A stretch of DNA of 64,000 bases from Dietzia natronolimnaea (GTDB taxonomy: Bacteria; Actinomycetota; Actinomycetes; Mycobacteriales; Mycobacteriaceae), in the NCBI RefSeq assembly GCF_039525805.1, contig NZ_BAAAHZ010000014.1. One strand, given 5' to 3'. Shown here piece after piece: positions 15,771 to 24,594 of this stretch. The notes under the pieces were generated by a model. It was not told where the DNA came from, did not search any database, and was given only the letters and a program-made list of their open reading frames with translations. Position numbers and translations under genes: made by a program. Position 1 is the stretch's first letter. The number at the start of each line of letters is the position of its first letter.

Positions 15771-16757
15771 TCAGTGTGCGACACGCACCGTGAGTCCCCG
15801 ACGCTTGATCCACGCCGAGAACCCGGTGACGGTGCCGCACTCCTCGCCGTCGATCTGGAACGACGCGGGCTTCTCCAGGATCCGGGCCGAGACCCCCTCA
15901 CCCTGACGGAAGTCCAGTGGGCGGGTCTGGTGCTTCTCCTTGCCCTCGACGTGGGAGGAGCCCCTCCGTAGTGCCGGGGTGAGCTGATGCTGGAAGGTGT
16001 GGTGGACCAGCACCGCGCCGGCCTGGACCCAACCGAGGGCGCCCTTGGCCCGCAACGCCAACACATCGAGGAGACCGTCGTCGATCACGGCGTCGGGCAG
16101 CAGGATCATCCCGGCCTGGAGCATCCCGCAGTTGGCCACCAGCAGGGTCCGCGCCCGGGTGTGGATCTCCGGTCCGTCGTCGAGCGAGTACTCCACCTTG
16201 ATCCGGTGGCCGCGGAGCAGTGTGTTGGCGAAGGCGCCCACGTAGGCGAGCCATCCCACCCTGGCCTTGAGGCCGTCGTGGGTGCCGGCGATCATGTCCG
16301 CGTCCATGCCGGCGCCGAGCATGACGAGGAAGACGTCGTCGTGGGTGTGCCCGTCGCCGTCGGTGTAGCGGACCAGGCCGAGGTCGACCCCCCGGCTCCG
16401 GCCGCTCATGGCCACGCGGACGGCGCGGTCCACGTCATCCAACGGGATGTCCAGATTCCGGGCGAGCAGGTTGCCGGTGCCGAGCGGGACCACGCCCATG
16501 GGGATGCCGGTGCCGACCAGGCCCTGGGCGACCGAACGCACGGTGCCGTCGCCGCCGCAGGCGAGCACCAGGCCGACACCGCTCGCGGCGGCCTCCTCGG
16601 CCTGACCCACGCCCGGATCCTCCTCGGTCGTCTCGTAGAACACCGGATCGGTCCAGCCGTGCAGAGCGGCCCTCTCGGCCGTGCGGCGACGAACCTCATC
16701 GACTCCGGCCTTGATGGGGTTGTAGATGACGGCGACGCGGGACGAGGCGGGGGGCAC
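15771..16757 (-). CDS. Diacylglycerol/lipid kinase family protein
   Basis: 328 residues, DAGK catalytic fold. The ATP-binding motif CGGDGTVRSVAQ (about residues 67-78) and PLGTGNLLARNL (about 91-102) are both intact. The C-terminal part holds FLVMLGAGMDADMIAGT and the sphingosine-kinase/YegS-like ending FQIDGEECG. Such enzymes phosphorylate diacylglycerol or related lipids; in mycolata they can also act in phosphoinositide or mannoside lipid metabolism, and the true substrate is unknown. The start is GTG at 16757. The gene stands alone: a 184-bp gap separates it from the CoA-transferase start, and the rplJ promoter region is on the other side, divergent. Confidence 0.85.
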   Translation of the reverse strand: MPPASSRVAVIYNPIKAGVDEVRRRTAERAALHGWTDPVFYETTEEDPGVGQAEEAAASGVGLVLACGGDGTVRSVAQGLVGTGIPMGVVPLGTGNLLARNLDIPLDDVDRAVRVAMSGRSRGVDLGLVRYTDGDGHTHDDVFLVMLGAGMDADMIAGTHDGLKARVGWLAYVGAFANTLLRGHRIKVEYSLDDGPEIHTRARTLLVANCGMLQAGMILLPDAVIDDGLLDVLALRAKGALGWVQAGAVLVHHTFQHQLTPALRRGSSHVEGKEKHQTRPLDFRQGEGVSARILEKPASFQIDGEECGTVTGFSAWIKRRGLTVRVAH

Positions 16758-16811
16758 GGCACAACAGTGTCAGAAACACGCCCGACCCGCCATTCCCCGG
16801 TGGCCCGCCGA

Positions 16812-16840
16812 TTTGGCGGCGGCGACCCGCCGCCTATACC
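16812..16840 (+). promoter_or_regulatory. Candidate rplJL promoter
   Basis: TTTGGC (16812-16817) and TATACC (16835-16840) are separated by 17 bases. Together with the divergent kinase gene this leaves room for a long structured leader before rplJ. Confidence 0.45.
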
Positions 16841-16847
16841 CTGATGG

Positions 16848-17090
16848 GGAAGTTTGAACGCCTGACGGCTCGCCCCGTCGGGCACCTGATCAAGTTTCAC
16901 CGAAGACCGCAGGTCACCGCTCCCGCCGGGGGTGGTCGAAGTGTCCGGGAGCGCCCGGACGGCCCGCGCAGGAGAACACCGGTCAGTGTAGGAAATGGCA
17001 CGTCACAGTGCCCGCCTCCTCCACGCCCCGTGCCGCCTGCGCCCGGGGCGTTCGTGCATTTCCCGGCAGTGAGAAGCAGAGAGGAGGCGA
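16848..17090 (+). promoter_or_regulatory. rplJ mRNA leader (probable ribosomal protein L10 leader)
   Basis: About 245 untranslated bases precede rplJ. They hold clear pairing potential: GACGG/CCGTC at 16864-16879, and CGCTCCCG (16918-16925) with CGGGAGCG (16946-16953). A GAAGACCGCAGGTC segment before the second hairpin and a CGCAGGAG segment after it resemble the kink-turn-containing L10 leaders found upstream of rplJL in many bacteria, where the L10(L12)4 complex represses translation. The identification is by position and partial motif only. An RNA family search would settle it. Confidence 0.45.
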
Positions 17091-17093
17091 AAC

Positions 17094-17606
17094 ATGGCAA
17101 AGCCCGCAAAGGTCCAGGCCGTCGAGGAGATCAAGGAGCACTTCCAGAACTCCACCACGGCCGTGGTCACCGAATACCGCGGACTCTCCGTTCCGCAGGT
17201 CACCGCGCTGCGCAAGGCCCTGGGTGACTCGGCCACGTACACCGTGGCCAAGAACACCCTGGTCAAGCGTGCGGCGAAGGAAGCCGGTGTCGAGGGTCTC
17301 GACGACCTCCTGACCGGCCCCACCGCCATCGCGTTCGTCACCGGTGAGGTCGTGGACGCCGCCAAGGCGCTCAAGACGTTCACCAAGGACAACAAGGCGC
17401 TCATCGTCAAGGGTGGTGTCATGGACGGCGCCACGCTGTCCGCCGCCGAACTCGACAAGATCGCCGAGCTCGAGTCCCGCGAGGTCCTCCTCGCGAAGAT
17501 GGCCGGTGCGCTCAAGGGCAACCAGGCCAAGGCCGCCGGCCTGTTCAACGCGCCCGCCTCGCAGCTGGCACGTCTGTTCGCGGCGCTCGAAGACAAGAAG
17601 AACTGA
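17094..17606 (+). CDS. rplJ: 50S ribosomal protein L10
   Basis: 170 residues. L10 anchors the L7/L12 dimers to the ribosome and usually represses the rplJL operon. Typical segments are NSTTAVVTEYRGLSVPQVTALRK near the N-terminus and YTVAKNTLVKRAAKEAGVEG. The C-terminal helix that binds L12 ends in ASQLARLFAALEDKKN. ATG start with GAGAGGAGG upstream. rplL follows 61 bases later in the same transcript. Confidence 0.97.
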   Translation: MAKPAKVQAVEEIKEHFQNSTTAVVTEYRGLSVPQVTALRKALGDSATYTVAKNTLVKRAAKEAGVEGLDDLLTGPTAIAFVTGEVVDAAKALKTFTKDNKALIVKGGVMDGATLSAAELDKIAELESREVLLAKMAGALKGNQAKAAGLFNAPASQLARLFAALEDKKN

Positions 17607-17667
17607 CACACCCCACACGCTTCCGGTGTCGTATGACGGTGCCGGGATCAAATGAAAGGACGCCACC

Positions 17668-18048
17668 ATGGCGAAGCTCAGCAACGACGAGCTGCTCGAG
17701 GCCTTCAAGGAAATGACTCTTCTCGAGCTCTCCGAGTTCGTGAAGTTGTTCGAGGACACCTTCGAGGTCACCGCGGCCGCTCCGGTCGCCGCCGCGGCCG
17801 CCGCCCCGGCCGCCGCCGAGGCCGCCGCCGAGCAGGACGAGTTCGACGTCGTCCTCGAGTCGGCCGGCGAGAAGAAGATCGGCGTGATCAAGGTCGTCCG
17901 CGAGATCGTCTCGGGCCTGGGCCTCAAGGAGGCCAAGGACCTCGTCGAGTCCGCTCCCAAGGCGATCATCGAGAAGGCCGACAAGGAGTCCGCCGAGGCT
18001 GCCAAGACCAAGCTCGAAGAGGCCGGCGCCAAGGTCTCGCTCAAGTGA
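17668..18048 (+). CDS. rplL: 50S ribosomal protein L7/L12
   Basis: 126 residues. The N-terminal dimerisation domain (LSNDELLEAFKEMTLLELSEF) is joined by a long Ala/Pro hinge (about residues 35-55) to the C-terminal factor-binding domain (EFDVVLESAGEKKIGVIKVVRE...GLGLKEAKDLVESAPKAI). This dimer recruits elongation factors to the ribosome. ATG start with GAAAGGA 7 bases upstream. An unusually strong terminator follows, which separates it from the lipid-import operon. Confidence 0.98.
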   Translation: MAKLSNDELLEAFKEMTLLELSEFVKLFEDTFEVTAAAPVAAAAAAPAAAEAAAEQDEFDVVLESAGEKKIGVIKVVREIVSGLGLKEAKDLVESAPKAIIEKADKESAEAAKTKLEEAGAKVSLK

Positions 18049-18065
18049 TCTGACGCACCACGTCT

Positions 18066-18107
18066 CCTGTGGGGCGGTCCGGCGATGTCGCCGGACCGCC
18101 CCACAGG
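18066..18107 (+). terminator. Very strong hairpin terminator after rplL
   Basis: Positions 18066-18085 are the exact reverse complement of 18088-18107. Allowing for a minimal loop, about 18 pairs can form, followed by CATTTCT. It starts 17 bases after the rplL stop. It should stop most readthrough from the highly expressed ribosomal operon into mceG. Confidence 0.85.
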
Positions 18108-18133
18108 CATTTCTACAGGTCGGTCCGACGAGG

Positions 18134-18169
18134 TTCGTTGCGATACATTACTTATCGGTATGTAACGAA
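18134..18169. promoter_or_regulatory. Imperfect dyad upstream of mceG, candidate operator
   Basis: Outer arms TTCGTT (18134-18139) and AACGAA (18164-18169) match perfectly; inner TACAT and ATGTA add further symmetry. A TAGTTT -10-like box lies at 18187-18192, so the dyad covers roughly the -35 region and would suit a TetR-type repressor of the mce operon. No binding protein is identified. Confidence 0.4.
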
Positions 18170-18238
18170 GCACGCGCTCCAAGCGGTAGTTTACAGTGAC
18201 CGTGGCCACAGATGATGGCTGCAGTGAGGAGTGGTGAC

Positions 18239-19342
18239 GTGGGTATCGAGATATCTGTCGAGGGACTGACCAAGTCCTTCGGATCGCAGAAGATCTGGGA
18301 GGACGTCTCGTTCACCCTTCCCGAGGGGGAGGTGAGCGCGCTCCTGGGTCCGTCCGGCACCGGTAAGTCGGTGTTCCTGAAGTCGCTCATCGGGCTCCTG
18401 CGGCCCGAGCGTGGCCAGATCATCATCGACGGCACGGACATCCTCCAGTGCACCGCCAAGGAGCTCTACGAGATCCGGAAGCTGTTCGGTGTCCTGTTCC
18501 AGGACGGCGCGCTCTTCGGGTCGATGGACCTCTACGACAACGTCGCCTTCCCGCTACGCGAGCACACCCGCAAGTCGGAGAGCGAGATCCGGGACGTCGT
18601 CATGGAGAAGCTCGAACTCACCGGTCTCACCGGTGCGGAGGGCAAGCTCCCGGGTGAGATCTCCGGCGGAATGCGCAAGCGTGCCGGCCTCGCCCGCGCA
18701 CTCGTGCTGGACCCCGAGATCATCCTGGTCGACGAGCCCGACTCGGGTCTCGACCCGGTCCGCACCACCTACCTCGCGCAGTTGCTGATCGACATCAACG
18801 CTCAGATCGACGCCACCATCCTCATCGTGACGCACAACATCAACCTGGCACGGACCGTGCCGGACAACCTGGGCATGCTCTATCGCAAGAAGCTCGTCAT
18901 GTTCGGACCGCGCGAGGTCCTGCTGACGAGCGAGGAGCCCTCGGTCCGTCAGTTCCTCCGCGGATCCAAACTGGGTCCGATCGGCATGTCCGAGGAGAAG
19001 GACGACGCGCAGATGCGCGAGGAGCAGGCGCAGGCCGACGCAGGTCACAACGACGGCTCCCCGGGCGAGGACGAGGTGACCGGGGTCCCGCCGCAGATGC
19101 AGCCGACCCCCGGCGGTCCCGAGCGCAAGGGCGAGATCCGCCGTGAGAAGCGGGTGGCCGAGATGATGGACACCCTCCCCGACAGCGCGCAGGAGGCCAT
19201 CCGGGCCGAGTGGGCGTCCCGCGGCCACGGCGGCAACGGCAAGCACGCCGCGGCGGCGACGGCCGGTGCCACCACCAGGGGCACCGGGGACAGCGCATCG
19301 ACGACAGGCATCGACGACCACTACGGGTCCGACGAGAACTGA
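18239..19342 (+). CDS. mceG: Mce transporter ATP-binding protein MceG (Mkl)
   Basis: 367 residues. This is the ABC ATPase that powers Mce lipid importers. Walker A GPSGTGKS is at residues 37-44, the signature ISGGMRKRAG at 141-150, Walker B IILVDEPDSG from 161 and the switch His in IVTHN at 199. After the ATPase domain (about residue 245) comes the Mkl-type tail (GPIGMSEEKDDAQMREEQAQADAG, broken here for length) and a disordered end. It closely matches M. tuberculosis Mkl (Rv0655) from memory. The GTG at 18239 has GAGGAG 7 bases upstream, which is better than the ATGs at 18212 and 18215. yrbEA follows after 27 bases. Confidence 0.93.
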   Translation: MGIEISVEGLTKSFGSQKIWEDVSFTLPEGEVSALLGPSGTGKSVFLKSLIGLLRPERGQIIIDGTDILQCTAKELYEIRKLFGVLFQDGALFGSMDLYDNVAFPLREHTRKSESEIRDVVMEKLELTGLTGAEGKLPGEISGGMRKRAGLARALVLDPEIILVDEPDSGLDPVRTTYLAQLLIDINAQIDATILIVTHNINLARTVPDNLGMLYRKKLVMFGPREVLLTSEEPSVRQFLRGSKLGPIGMSEEKDDAQMREEQAQADAGHNDGSPGEDEVTGVPPQMQPTPGGPERKGEIRREKRVAEMMDTLPDSAQEAIRAEWASRGHGGNGKHAAAATAGATTRGTGDSASTTGIDDHYGSDEN

Positions 19343-19369
19343 GGACACCGGAGAGGTCGGGGGAAGTAA

Positions 19370-20200
19370 ATGGCGGAGGGTGCGACTCAGCAACCCAAGG
19401 TGAGGACCGGTGTGTCTCCGGCGGACGTGGGTGGCGGCGTCCGGGGTGCGATCGGTGGGGCGGGCAAGGTGTTCCGCCTCTTCCTCGAGGTGATTCGTGG
19501 GATTTTCAGGAGGCCGTTCCAGTTCCGGGAGTTCATCAGTCAGTCGTGGTTCATCGCCTCGGTCACGATCCTGCCCTCGGCGCTGGTCGCGATCCCCTTC
19601 GGTGCGGTCGTGGCGATGCAGACGGGTTCGCTGGTGCAGCAGCTCGGAGCAGAGGCGTACACCGGTGCGACCGGCGTGCTCGCGGTGGTCCAGCAGGGCG
19701 CGCCACTGGTGACCTCGTTGCTGATCGCCGGCGCCGCCGGGTCGGCCGTGGCCGCCGACCTCGGTGCCCGGACCATCCGTGAGGAACTCGACGCCATGCG
19801 GGTCCTCGGGATCGACCCGGTCCAGCGGCTCGTGGTCCCTCGCGTGCTCGGCATGATGCTCGTCGCGGTGCTGCTCAACGGACTGGTGTCGATCGTCGGG
19901 ATCGCCGGCGGCTACGTGTTCAACATCCTGTTGCAGGGCGGCACCCCGGGCGCCTACCTCATGTCCTTCGGTGCGCTCGCCCAGCTGCCCGACTTCATCA
20001 TGTCCTCGTTCAAGGCCCTGGTGTTCGGACTCATCGCCGGCGTCGTCGCCTCGTACTGCGGCATGAATCCCAAGGGTGGGCCCAAGGGGGTCGGCGACGC
20101 CGTCAACCTCGGCGTGGTCCTGACCTTCCTCCTGCTGTTCTTCGCCAACCTCATCCTCACTGCGGTGTACCTGCAGATCGTTCCTCCGAAGGGGTCGTGA
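19370..20200 (+). CDS. Mce-associated MlaE-family permease YrbEA
   Basis: 276 residues. This is one half of the permease dimer that sits with MceG under the Mce protein tunnel. The MlaE family features are several hydrophobic helices and the cytoplasmic coupling segment with EELDAMRVLGIDPVQRLVVPR, which contacts the ATPase. The C-terminal half includes FNILLQGGTPGAYLMSFG and a final helix before the positively charged end. ATG start with GGGGGAAG upstream. The stop overlaps the ATG of yrbEB by one base. Confidence 0.92.
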   Translation: MAEGATQQPKVRTGVSPADVGGGVRGAIGGAGKVFRLFLEVIRGIFRRPFQFREFISQSWFIASVTILPSALVAIPFGAVVAMQTGSLVQQLGAEAYTGATGVLAVVQQGAPLVTSLLIAGAAGSAVAADLGARTIREELDAMRVLGIDPVQRLVVPRVLGMMLVAVLLNGLVSIVGIAGGYVFNILLQGGTPGAYLMSFGALAQLPDFIMSSFKALVFGLIAGVVASYCGMNPKGGPKGVGDAVNLGVVLTFLLLFFANLILTAVYLQIVPPKGS

Positions 20201-21057
20201 TGGCGATCTTCACCGACGTCGGGCCCACCAGGGCCCGGCTCCGGGCCCTGGTGCGCGGCCCGGTCAGCTCGTTCGACAGTCTGGGTGACCAACTCGCGTT
20301 CCATCTGCGGGCGATCCGCTGGATCCCGCAGACGCTCGTGCACTACCGCAAGGAGGTCCTGCGCCTGATCGCCGAGGTGACCTTCGGCGTCGGCGTGCTC
20401 GCGGTCCTCGGCGGGACCATCGGCGTGATCGTCATGATGAGCGGGTTCACCGGTGTCGTCGTGGGCCTCCAGGGCTACGCCGCGCTGGACCAGATCGGCA
20501 GCTCGGTCCTGACCGGTTTCCTCTCGGCCTACGTCAACACCCGCGAGGTCGCGCCGCTGGTGGCCGCCCTGGCGTTGTCGGCCACCGTCGGGTGCGGTTT
20601 CACCGCGCAGCTCGGTGCGATGCGGATCTCCGAGGAGATCGACGCCCTCGAGGTCATGGCCATCCCCAGCGTGCCGTACCTCGTCACCACGCGGATCATC
20701 GCCGGGTTCATCGCCGTCATCCCGCTGTACGTGGTGGGTCTGCTGGCCTCCTACCTGGCGACACGGGGCGTCAACACGATGTTGCAGGGCCAGTCCACAG
20801 GCTCGTTCGACCACTACTTCCACCTCTTCCTGCCACCGGAGGACGTGATCTACTCGTTCATCAAGGTGATCATCTTCGCCTTCGTCCTGGTGATGATCCA
20901 CTGCTTCTACGGCTTCACCGCCAGCGGCGGACCCGCCGGGGTGGGCGTGGCGGTGGGACGCGCGGTCCGGACCACGATCGTCGTGGTCGCGATTCTCAAC
21001 TTCTTTGTCGGACTCGCCCTCTGGGGCACGACCACGACGGTGCGGGTGGCGGGATGA
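20200..21057 (+). CDS. Mce-associated MlaE-family permease YrbEB
   Basis: 285 residues, second permease half. It carries the same coupling motif as its partner (SEEIDALEVMAIPSVPYLVTTR) and the typical STATES-like hydrophobic core GCGFTAQLGAMR just before it. The C-terminal segment FYGFTASGGPAGVGVAVGRAVR is characteristic of YrbEB proteins. The ATG at 20200 is preferred over the GTG immediately before it because GAAGGGG lies 5 bases upstream. The stop overlaps the mceA ATG (ATGA), indicating tight translational coupling. Confidence 0.9.
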   Translation: MAIFTDVGPTRARLRALVRGPVSSFDSLGDQLAFHLRAIRWIPQTLVHYRKEVLRLIAEVTFGVGVLAVLGGTIGVIVMMSGFTGVVVGLQGYAALDQIGSSVLTGFLSAYVNTREVAPLVAALALSATVGCGFTAQLGAMRISEEIDALEVMAIPSVPYLVTTRIIAGFIAVIPLYVVGLLASYLATRGVNTMLQGQSTGSFDHYFHLFLPPEDVIYSFIKVIIFAFVLVMIHCFYGFTASGGPAGVGVAVGRAVRTTIVVVAILNFFVGLALWGTTTTVRVAG

Positions 21058-22490
21058 ACGAGCTCTCGACCACGTCCAAGCGCCTGCTGGCCGCGCTGTT
21101 CCTCGTCATCGTCCTGGCCTTCGTCGGCACCACCATCGCCATCTACAACCGTGCGTTCACGGCCTCGGACAGCGTCACGATGATCGCGGACGACATGGCC
21201 TACGCACTGCCCAACGACGCCGACGTCAAGGCGCGCGGCGTCCTGGTCGGTCGCGTCTCCGGGGTCGAACCCGAGGGGGACAAGGTCCGCGTGAACATGG
21301 AGTTCGATCCGGCGTTCATCGACCAGCTCCCGGCCAACGTCAACGGGAGAATGCTCCCCAAGACGCTCTTCGGTGAGCGGTACGTCGACCTGGGGTTCCC
21401 CGAGCAGCCCGTGGGGACCATCGAGCCCGGCGCCACCATCGAACAGGACACCCGCGGTAACGCCGTCGAGCTCGGTCGTGTCCTCGACGGTCTGCTCCCG
21501 GTCCTGGAGGCCGTCCCGCCGGAGAAGCTCGCCGGCACGCTCGGGGCACTCAACCAGGCCCTGTCGGGGCGGGGCGACGAGATCGGGGCGAGCATCGTGG
21601 AGATCGGTCAGGTATTCGACGGCATCACCCAGGAGATGCCGGCACTGGAGGCGGGGATCGAGGATCTCGCGACCTTCTCCCAGACCTACTCCGAGGCTCT
21701 GCCCGACCTCATCAACGCCCTCGACGCCCTGCGCACGACCGGTGACACCGTGATCCAGCGGCGGACCGACATCGCGGACGGGCTGCAACGGGTCAGCACC
21801 TCGGCGGAGGTCCTCACGGGCTTCCTCGCCGCCAACCGCACCGACCTCATCGCGCTCGCCGCCGATTCCCGGACGTCGCTCGAGTATCTCGCGGAGTACT
21901 CGCCCGCGCTGCCGTGCACGGTCGAGCAGTTCATGATCGCCCTGGATCGCTCCGACGCCATCCTCGGTGTCGGTACCCCGAACCCGGGTATCCGCGTGAC
22001 CATCGAGGTGGCCAACCCCAAGGGCCGGTACGTCCCCAACCAGGACGAGCCGCGGTTCTTCGACACCCGTGGCCCGCGGTGCTACGAGCCGGCGGTGGCG
22101 CCGCAGAACTTCGGTTCGGCGCCGGGCGGCGCCATCGCCGACGGTTCCTACCAGCCTCCCACCCGCAACCCCGGACCGGCGTTCATCCCGACCCTTCCCA
22201 ACCCGCTCGACCAGGACGGTCCGGTCCCCGGTCTGCGGACCCGCGGGTCCGTACCCGCTGCACCGGGTAGGGCCGTCCCCGAGCAACCCAACCTGCCGTT
22301 CCCCTCCACCGTCACCGCGGGTCGGGACCGGGACGTCATGGCGATGGCCTACGCCGGGTCACCGCTGGAGACCGACACCGTCCGCACCGTCTACGGCGTC
22401 GCCACCTCGCGCGACGCAGGGGAGATCCCCGCGTGGATCGGCGGAATCGGCGCTCCCGCGCTCCGCGGGGCGGAGGTGAGCTTCCGATGA
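21054..22490 (+). CDS. Mce family protein MceA
   Basis: 478 residues. There is one N-terminal transmembrane anchor (residues 9-31), then an MCE/MlaD domain (about 38-115, with ADVKARGVLVGRVSGVEPEG and MLPKTLFGERYVDL), a long helical region that forms the tunnel needle (about 120-300), and a Pro/Gly-rich C-terminal tail without clear fold. MceA to MceF form a heterohexameric tube carrying hydrophobic substrates (sterols, fatty acids or mycolates, depending on the operon) to the YrbE permease. The tail contains an Arg/Pro-rich segment around 350-430. It overlaps yrbEB and mceB by four bases each. Confidence 0.92.
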   Translation: MNELSTTSKRLLAALFLVIVLAFVGTTIAIYNRAFTASDSVTMIADDMAYALPNDADVKARGVLVGRVSGVEPEGDKVRVNMEFDPAFIDQLPANVNGRMLPKTLFGERYVDLGFPEQPVGTIEPGATIEQDTRGNAVELGRVLDGLLPVLEAVPPEKLAGTLGALNQALSGRGDEIGASIVEIGQVFDGITQEMPALEAGIEDLATFSQTYSEALPDLINALDALRTTGDTVIQRRTDIADGLQRVSTSAEVLTGFLAANRTDLIALAADSRTSLEYLAEYSPALPCTVEQFMIALDRSDAILGVGTPNPGIRVTIEVANPKGRYVPNQDEPRFFDTRGPRCYEPAVAPQNFGSAPGGAIADGSYQPPTRNPGPAFIPTLPNPLDQDGPVPGLRTRGSVPAAPGRAVPEQPNLPFPSTVTAGRDRDVMAMAYAGSPLETDTVRTVYGVATSRDAGEIPAWIGGIGAPALRGAEVSFR

Positions 22491-23575
22491 GCACCAAGAT
22501 CAAGGCACTCTTCCGCGGGGGCGTCCTGGGATCGTTCGTCAAGCTGGCGATCTTCGTGGTGGTCACCATCCTGCTGAGCACGGTCCTCGCGACCACCATC
22601 CGCGGTGGCACCCGCGAGGCCGGGACGGAGTACTCGGCGATCTTCTCCGACGTGACGATGCTCGAGGAGGGCGACGACGTCCGTATCGCGGGGGTCGTGG
22701 TGGGCCACGTGACCGGCTTCGAGATCCACGACCGGGACCGGGCCAAGGTGGACTTCATCATGTCCGGTGACCGCACACTCCCGGCCAACGTCCACCTGTC
22801 GCTGCGGCTGCGCAACATGATCGGCCAGCGCTACATGAACATCAGCCGCGAACCCGGGCCCGTGGCGCCGATGATGCCGGAGGGGACGACCATCGGAATC
22901 GAGAACACCTCACCCGCGGTGGACCTCACGGCGCTGTTCAACGGTTTCCGACCGTTGTTCACCACACTGCAGCCGGAGGACGTCAACGCACTCGCGGACT
23001 CGCTCGTCCGCGTGCTGCAGGGCGAGGGCGGGACCGTCTCGAGCCTGGTCCAGCAGACCGGGCAGCTCACCAACCACCTCGCCGACCGTGATCAGGTGAT
23101 CGGTGAGGTCATCGACAACCTCACCCGCGTCCTGCAGACGATCAACGAGCGGGACGTCCAGTTCCAGCAGCTCGTGGTCACCACCAGGCAGCTGGTGGAG
23201 GGACTGGCCGAGGAGCGCGACGCGATCGGCAGCTCCCTCGACTCGCTAGCCGATCTGACGTCCTCCGCGGAGAACGTGGTCACCGCGACCCGGCCGAGCG
23301 TCACCGAGTCTCTCGACCACCTCAAGCTGGTGACGGACGACATCACCGCCAACCGGGACACCCTCAGTACGGTTCTGCAGAACCTGCCCGTCAAGACCGA
23401 CAACCTCATCCGGATGGGGTCGTTCGGGTCGTGGTTCCAGTTCTATCTCTGCGGACTCGACGTGGCGAGCGGTCCGGGTACCAACGTGCCCAACCTCCTG
23501 CCGAGCGGCGGCCCGACATTCAATCACCCGGTGTACACCAATGTGGCGCCCCGGTGTCATGGGGGGATCTCATGA
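22487..23575 (+). CDS. Mce family protein MceB
   Basis: 362 residues. N-terminal anchor (FVKLAIFVVVTILLSTVLAT), MCE domain (ITMLEEGD-like core, seen here as VTMLEEGDDVRIAGVVVGHV), then alpha-helical tunnel region and a short Cys-containing end (FYLCGLDV). Its length is typical of MceB, the shortest-tailed member. The start at 22487 is set by GGAGGTGA 8 bases upstream and the ATGA overlap with mceA; an earlier reading to 22433 would run into the mceA coding sequence. Confidence 0.9.
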   Translation: MSTKIKALFRGGVLGSFVKLAIFVVVTILLSTVLATTIRGGTREAGTEYSAIFSDVTMLEEGDDVRIAGVVVGHVTGFEIHDRDRAKVDFIMSGDRTLPANVHLSLRLRNMIGQRYMNISREPGPVAPMMPEGTTIGIENTSPAVDLTALFNGFRPLFTTLQPEDVNALADSLVRVLQGEGGTVSSLVQQTGQLTNHLADRDQVIGEVIDNLTRVLQTINERDVQFQQLVVTTRQLVEGLAEERDAIGSSLDSLADLTSSAENVVTATRPSVTESLDHLKLVTDDITANRDTLSTVLQNLPVKTDNLIRMGSFGSWFQFYLCGLDVASGPGTNVPNLLPSGGPTFNHPVYTNVAPRCHGGIS

Positions 23576-24594
23576 GTAAGCGCAGGCCGAGCGAACCCAG
23601 GTTCGGGAACGCCACGATCGGCGCGGTCGGTGTCGTCGTGATCCTGGTCCTCACCATGACGGCGTTCATGCTGGACTCGCTGCCCTTCGTGGGTGCCGGG
23701 CCCAAGTACTCGGCGCACTTCTCCGAGGCGGCCGGGCTGACCGACGGCAACGAGGTCCGTGTGGCCGGCGTCAAGGTGGGCGTGGTGACGGACGTGGAGC
23801 TCGACGGGGACAAGGTCGTCGTGGGCTTCCGGGCCAAGGACGCCTGGCTCGGCGACGACACGCGGGCGAGCATCCAGGTCAAGACCGTCCTCGGCCAGAA
23901 GTACCTCGCGCTCATCCCCGCCGGGAACGGCGAGCTGGACCGATCCGAACCGATCCCGCTCGATCGCACGGTGGCGCCCTACGACGTCGTCACCGCGTTC
24001 TCCTCGGCCGCCGAGACGCTCGACGAGATCGACGACGCGAAACTCGCCGAGAGCCTGGACACGCTCACCGACGCGATGCAGGCCTCACCCGAGGAGTTCC
24101 GCGGAGCGGTCGACGGCGTGGCCCGGCTGTCCCAGACCCTGTCCAGCCGCGACGCCGAACTCCGTGAGCTGCTCGAGGCCACCCGGACCAGTTCGGCGAT
24201 CCTCGCGGAGCGCAACGACGACTTCCGGAGGCTCATCATCGGGACCGGTCAGCTCCTGGGTGAGCTCAACGACCGCTCCGAGGCGCTCAAGCTCGTGCTG
24301 GCGTCGACCCGTGGTCTGTCGATCGAGCTCCGGAGGTTCGTCGCGGAGAACGAGGCCGAGTTCGGCCCCACCCTCGACAGCCTCGACTCCGCGTTGTCGG
24401 TCCTCACCGACCACGAGGAGGAGCTGAAGAAGTCGATCCACAACCTGGCGCCCTTCTACCGGCTCTACGCCAACATGCTGGGCACCGGTCGCTGGTTCGA
24501 CTCCGTGGTCACCAATCTCGTCCCGCCGGGCATCCCCGAACCGCCCTTCTATCCCGGTGCCCGCGCGCCGGCCCGACAGAGTGGGATCAACTGA
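23572..24594 (+). CDS. Mce family protein MceC
   Basis: 340 residues. N-terminal anchor (ATIGAVGVVVILVLTMTAFML), MCE domain with AAGLTDGNEVRVAGVKVGVV and VKTVLGQKYLALIPAG, and a helical tunnel region. The tail is short and ends in a Pro-rich segment (LVPPGIPEPPFYPG). The ATG at 23572 overlaps the mceB stop (ATGA) and is preceded by GGGGGGA. Its stop codon shares one base with the mceD ATG. Confidence 0.9.
   Translation: MSKRRPSEPRFGNATIGAVGVVVILVLTMTAFMLDSLPFVGAGPKYSAHFSEAAGLTDGNEVRVAGVKVGVVTDVELDGDKVVVGFRAKDAWLGDDTRASIQVKTVLGQKYLALIPAGNGELDRSEPIPLDRTVAPYDVVTAFSSAAETLDEIDDAKLAESLDTLTDAMQASPEEFRGAVDGVARLSQTLSSRDAELRELLEATRTSSAILAERNDDFRRLIIGTGQLLGELNDRSEALKLVLASTRGLSIELRRFVAENEAEFGPTLDSLDSALSVLTDHEEELKKSIHNLAPFYRLYANMLGTGRWFDSVVTNLVPPGIPEPPFYPGARAPARQSGIN

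Noticed and set aside
16844..17227. Small protein gene running through the rplJ leader
   Set aside because: It has no ribosome-binding site, overlaps rplJ in another frame, and its sequence is Arg/Pro-rich in a way typical of spurious frames.
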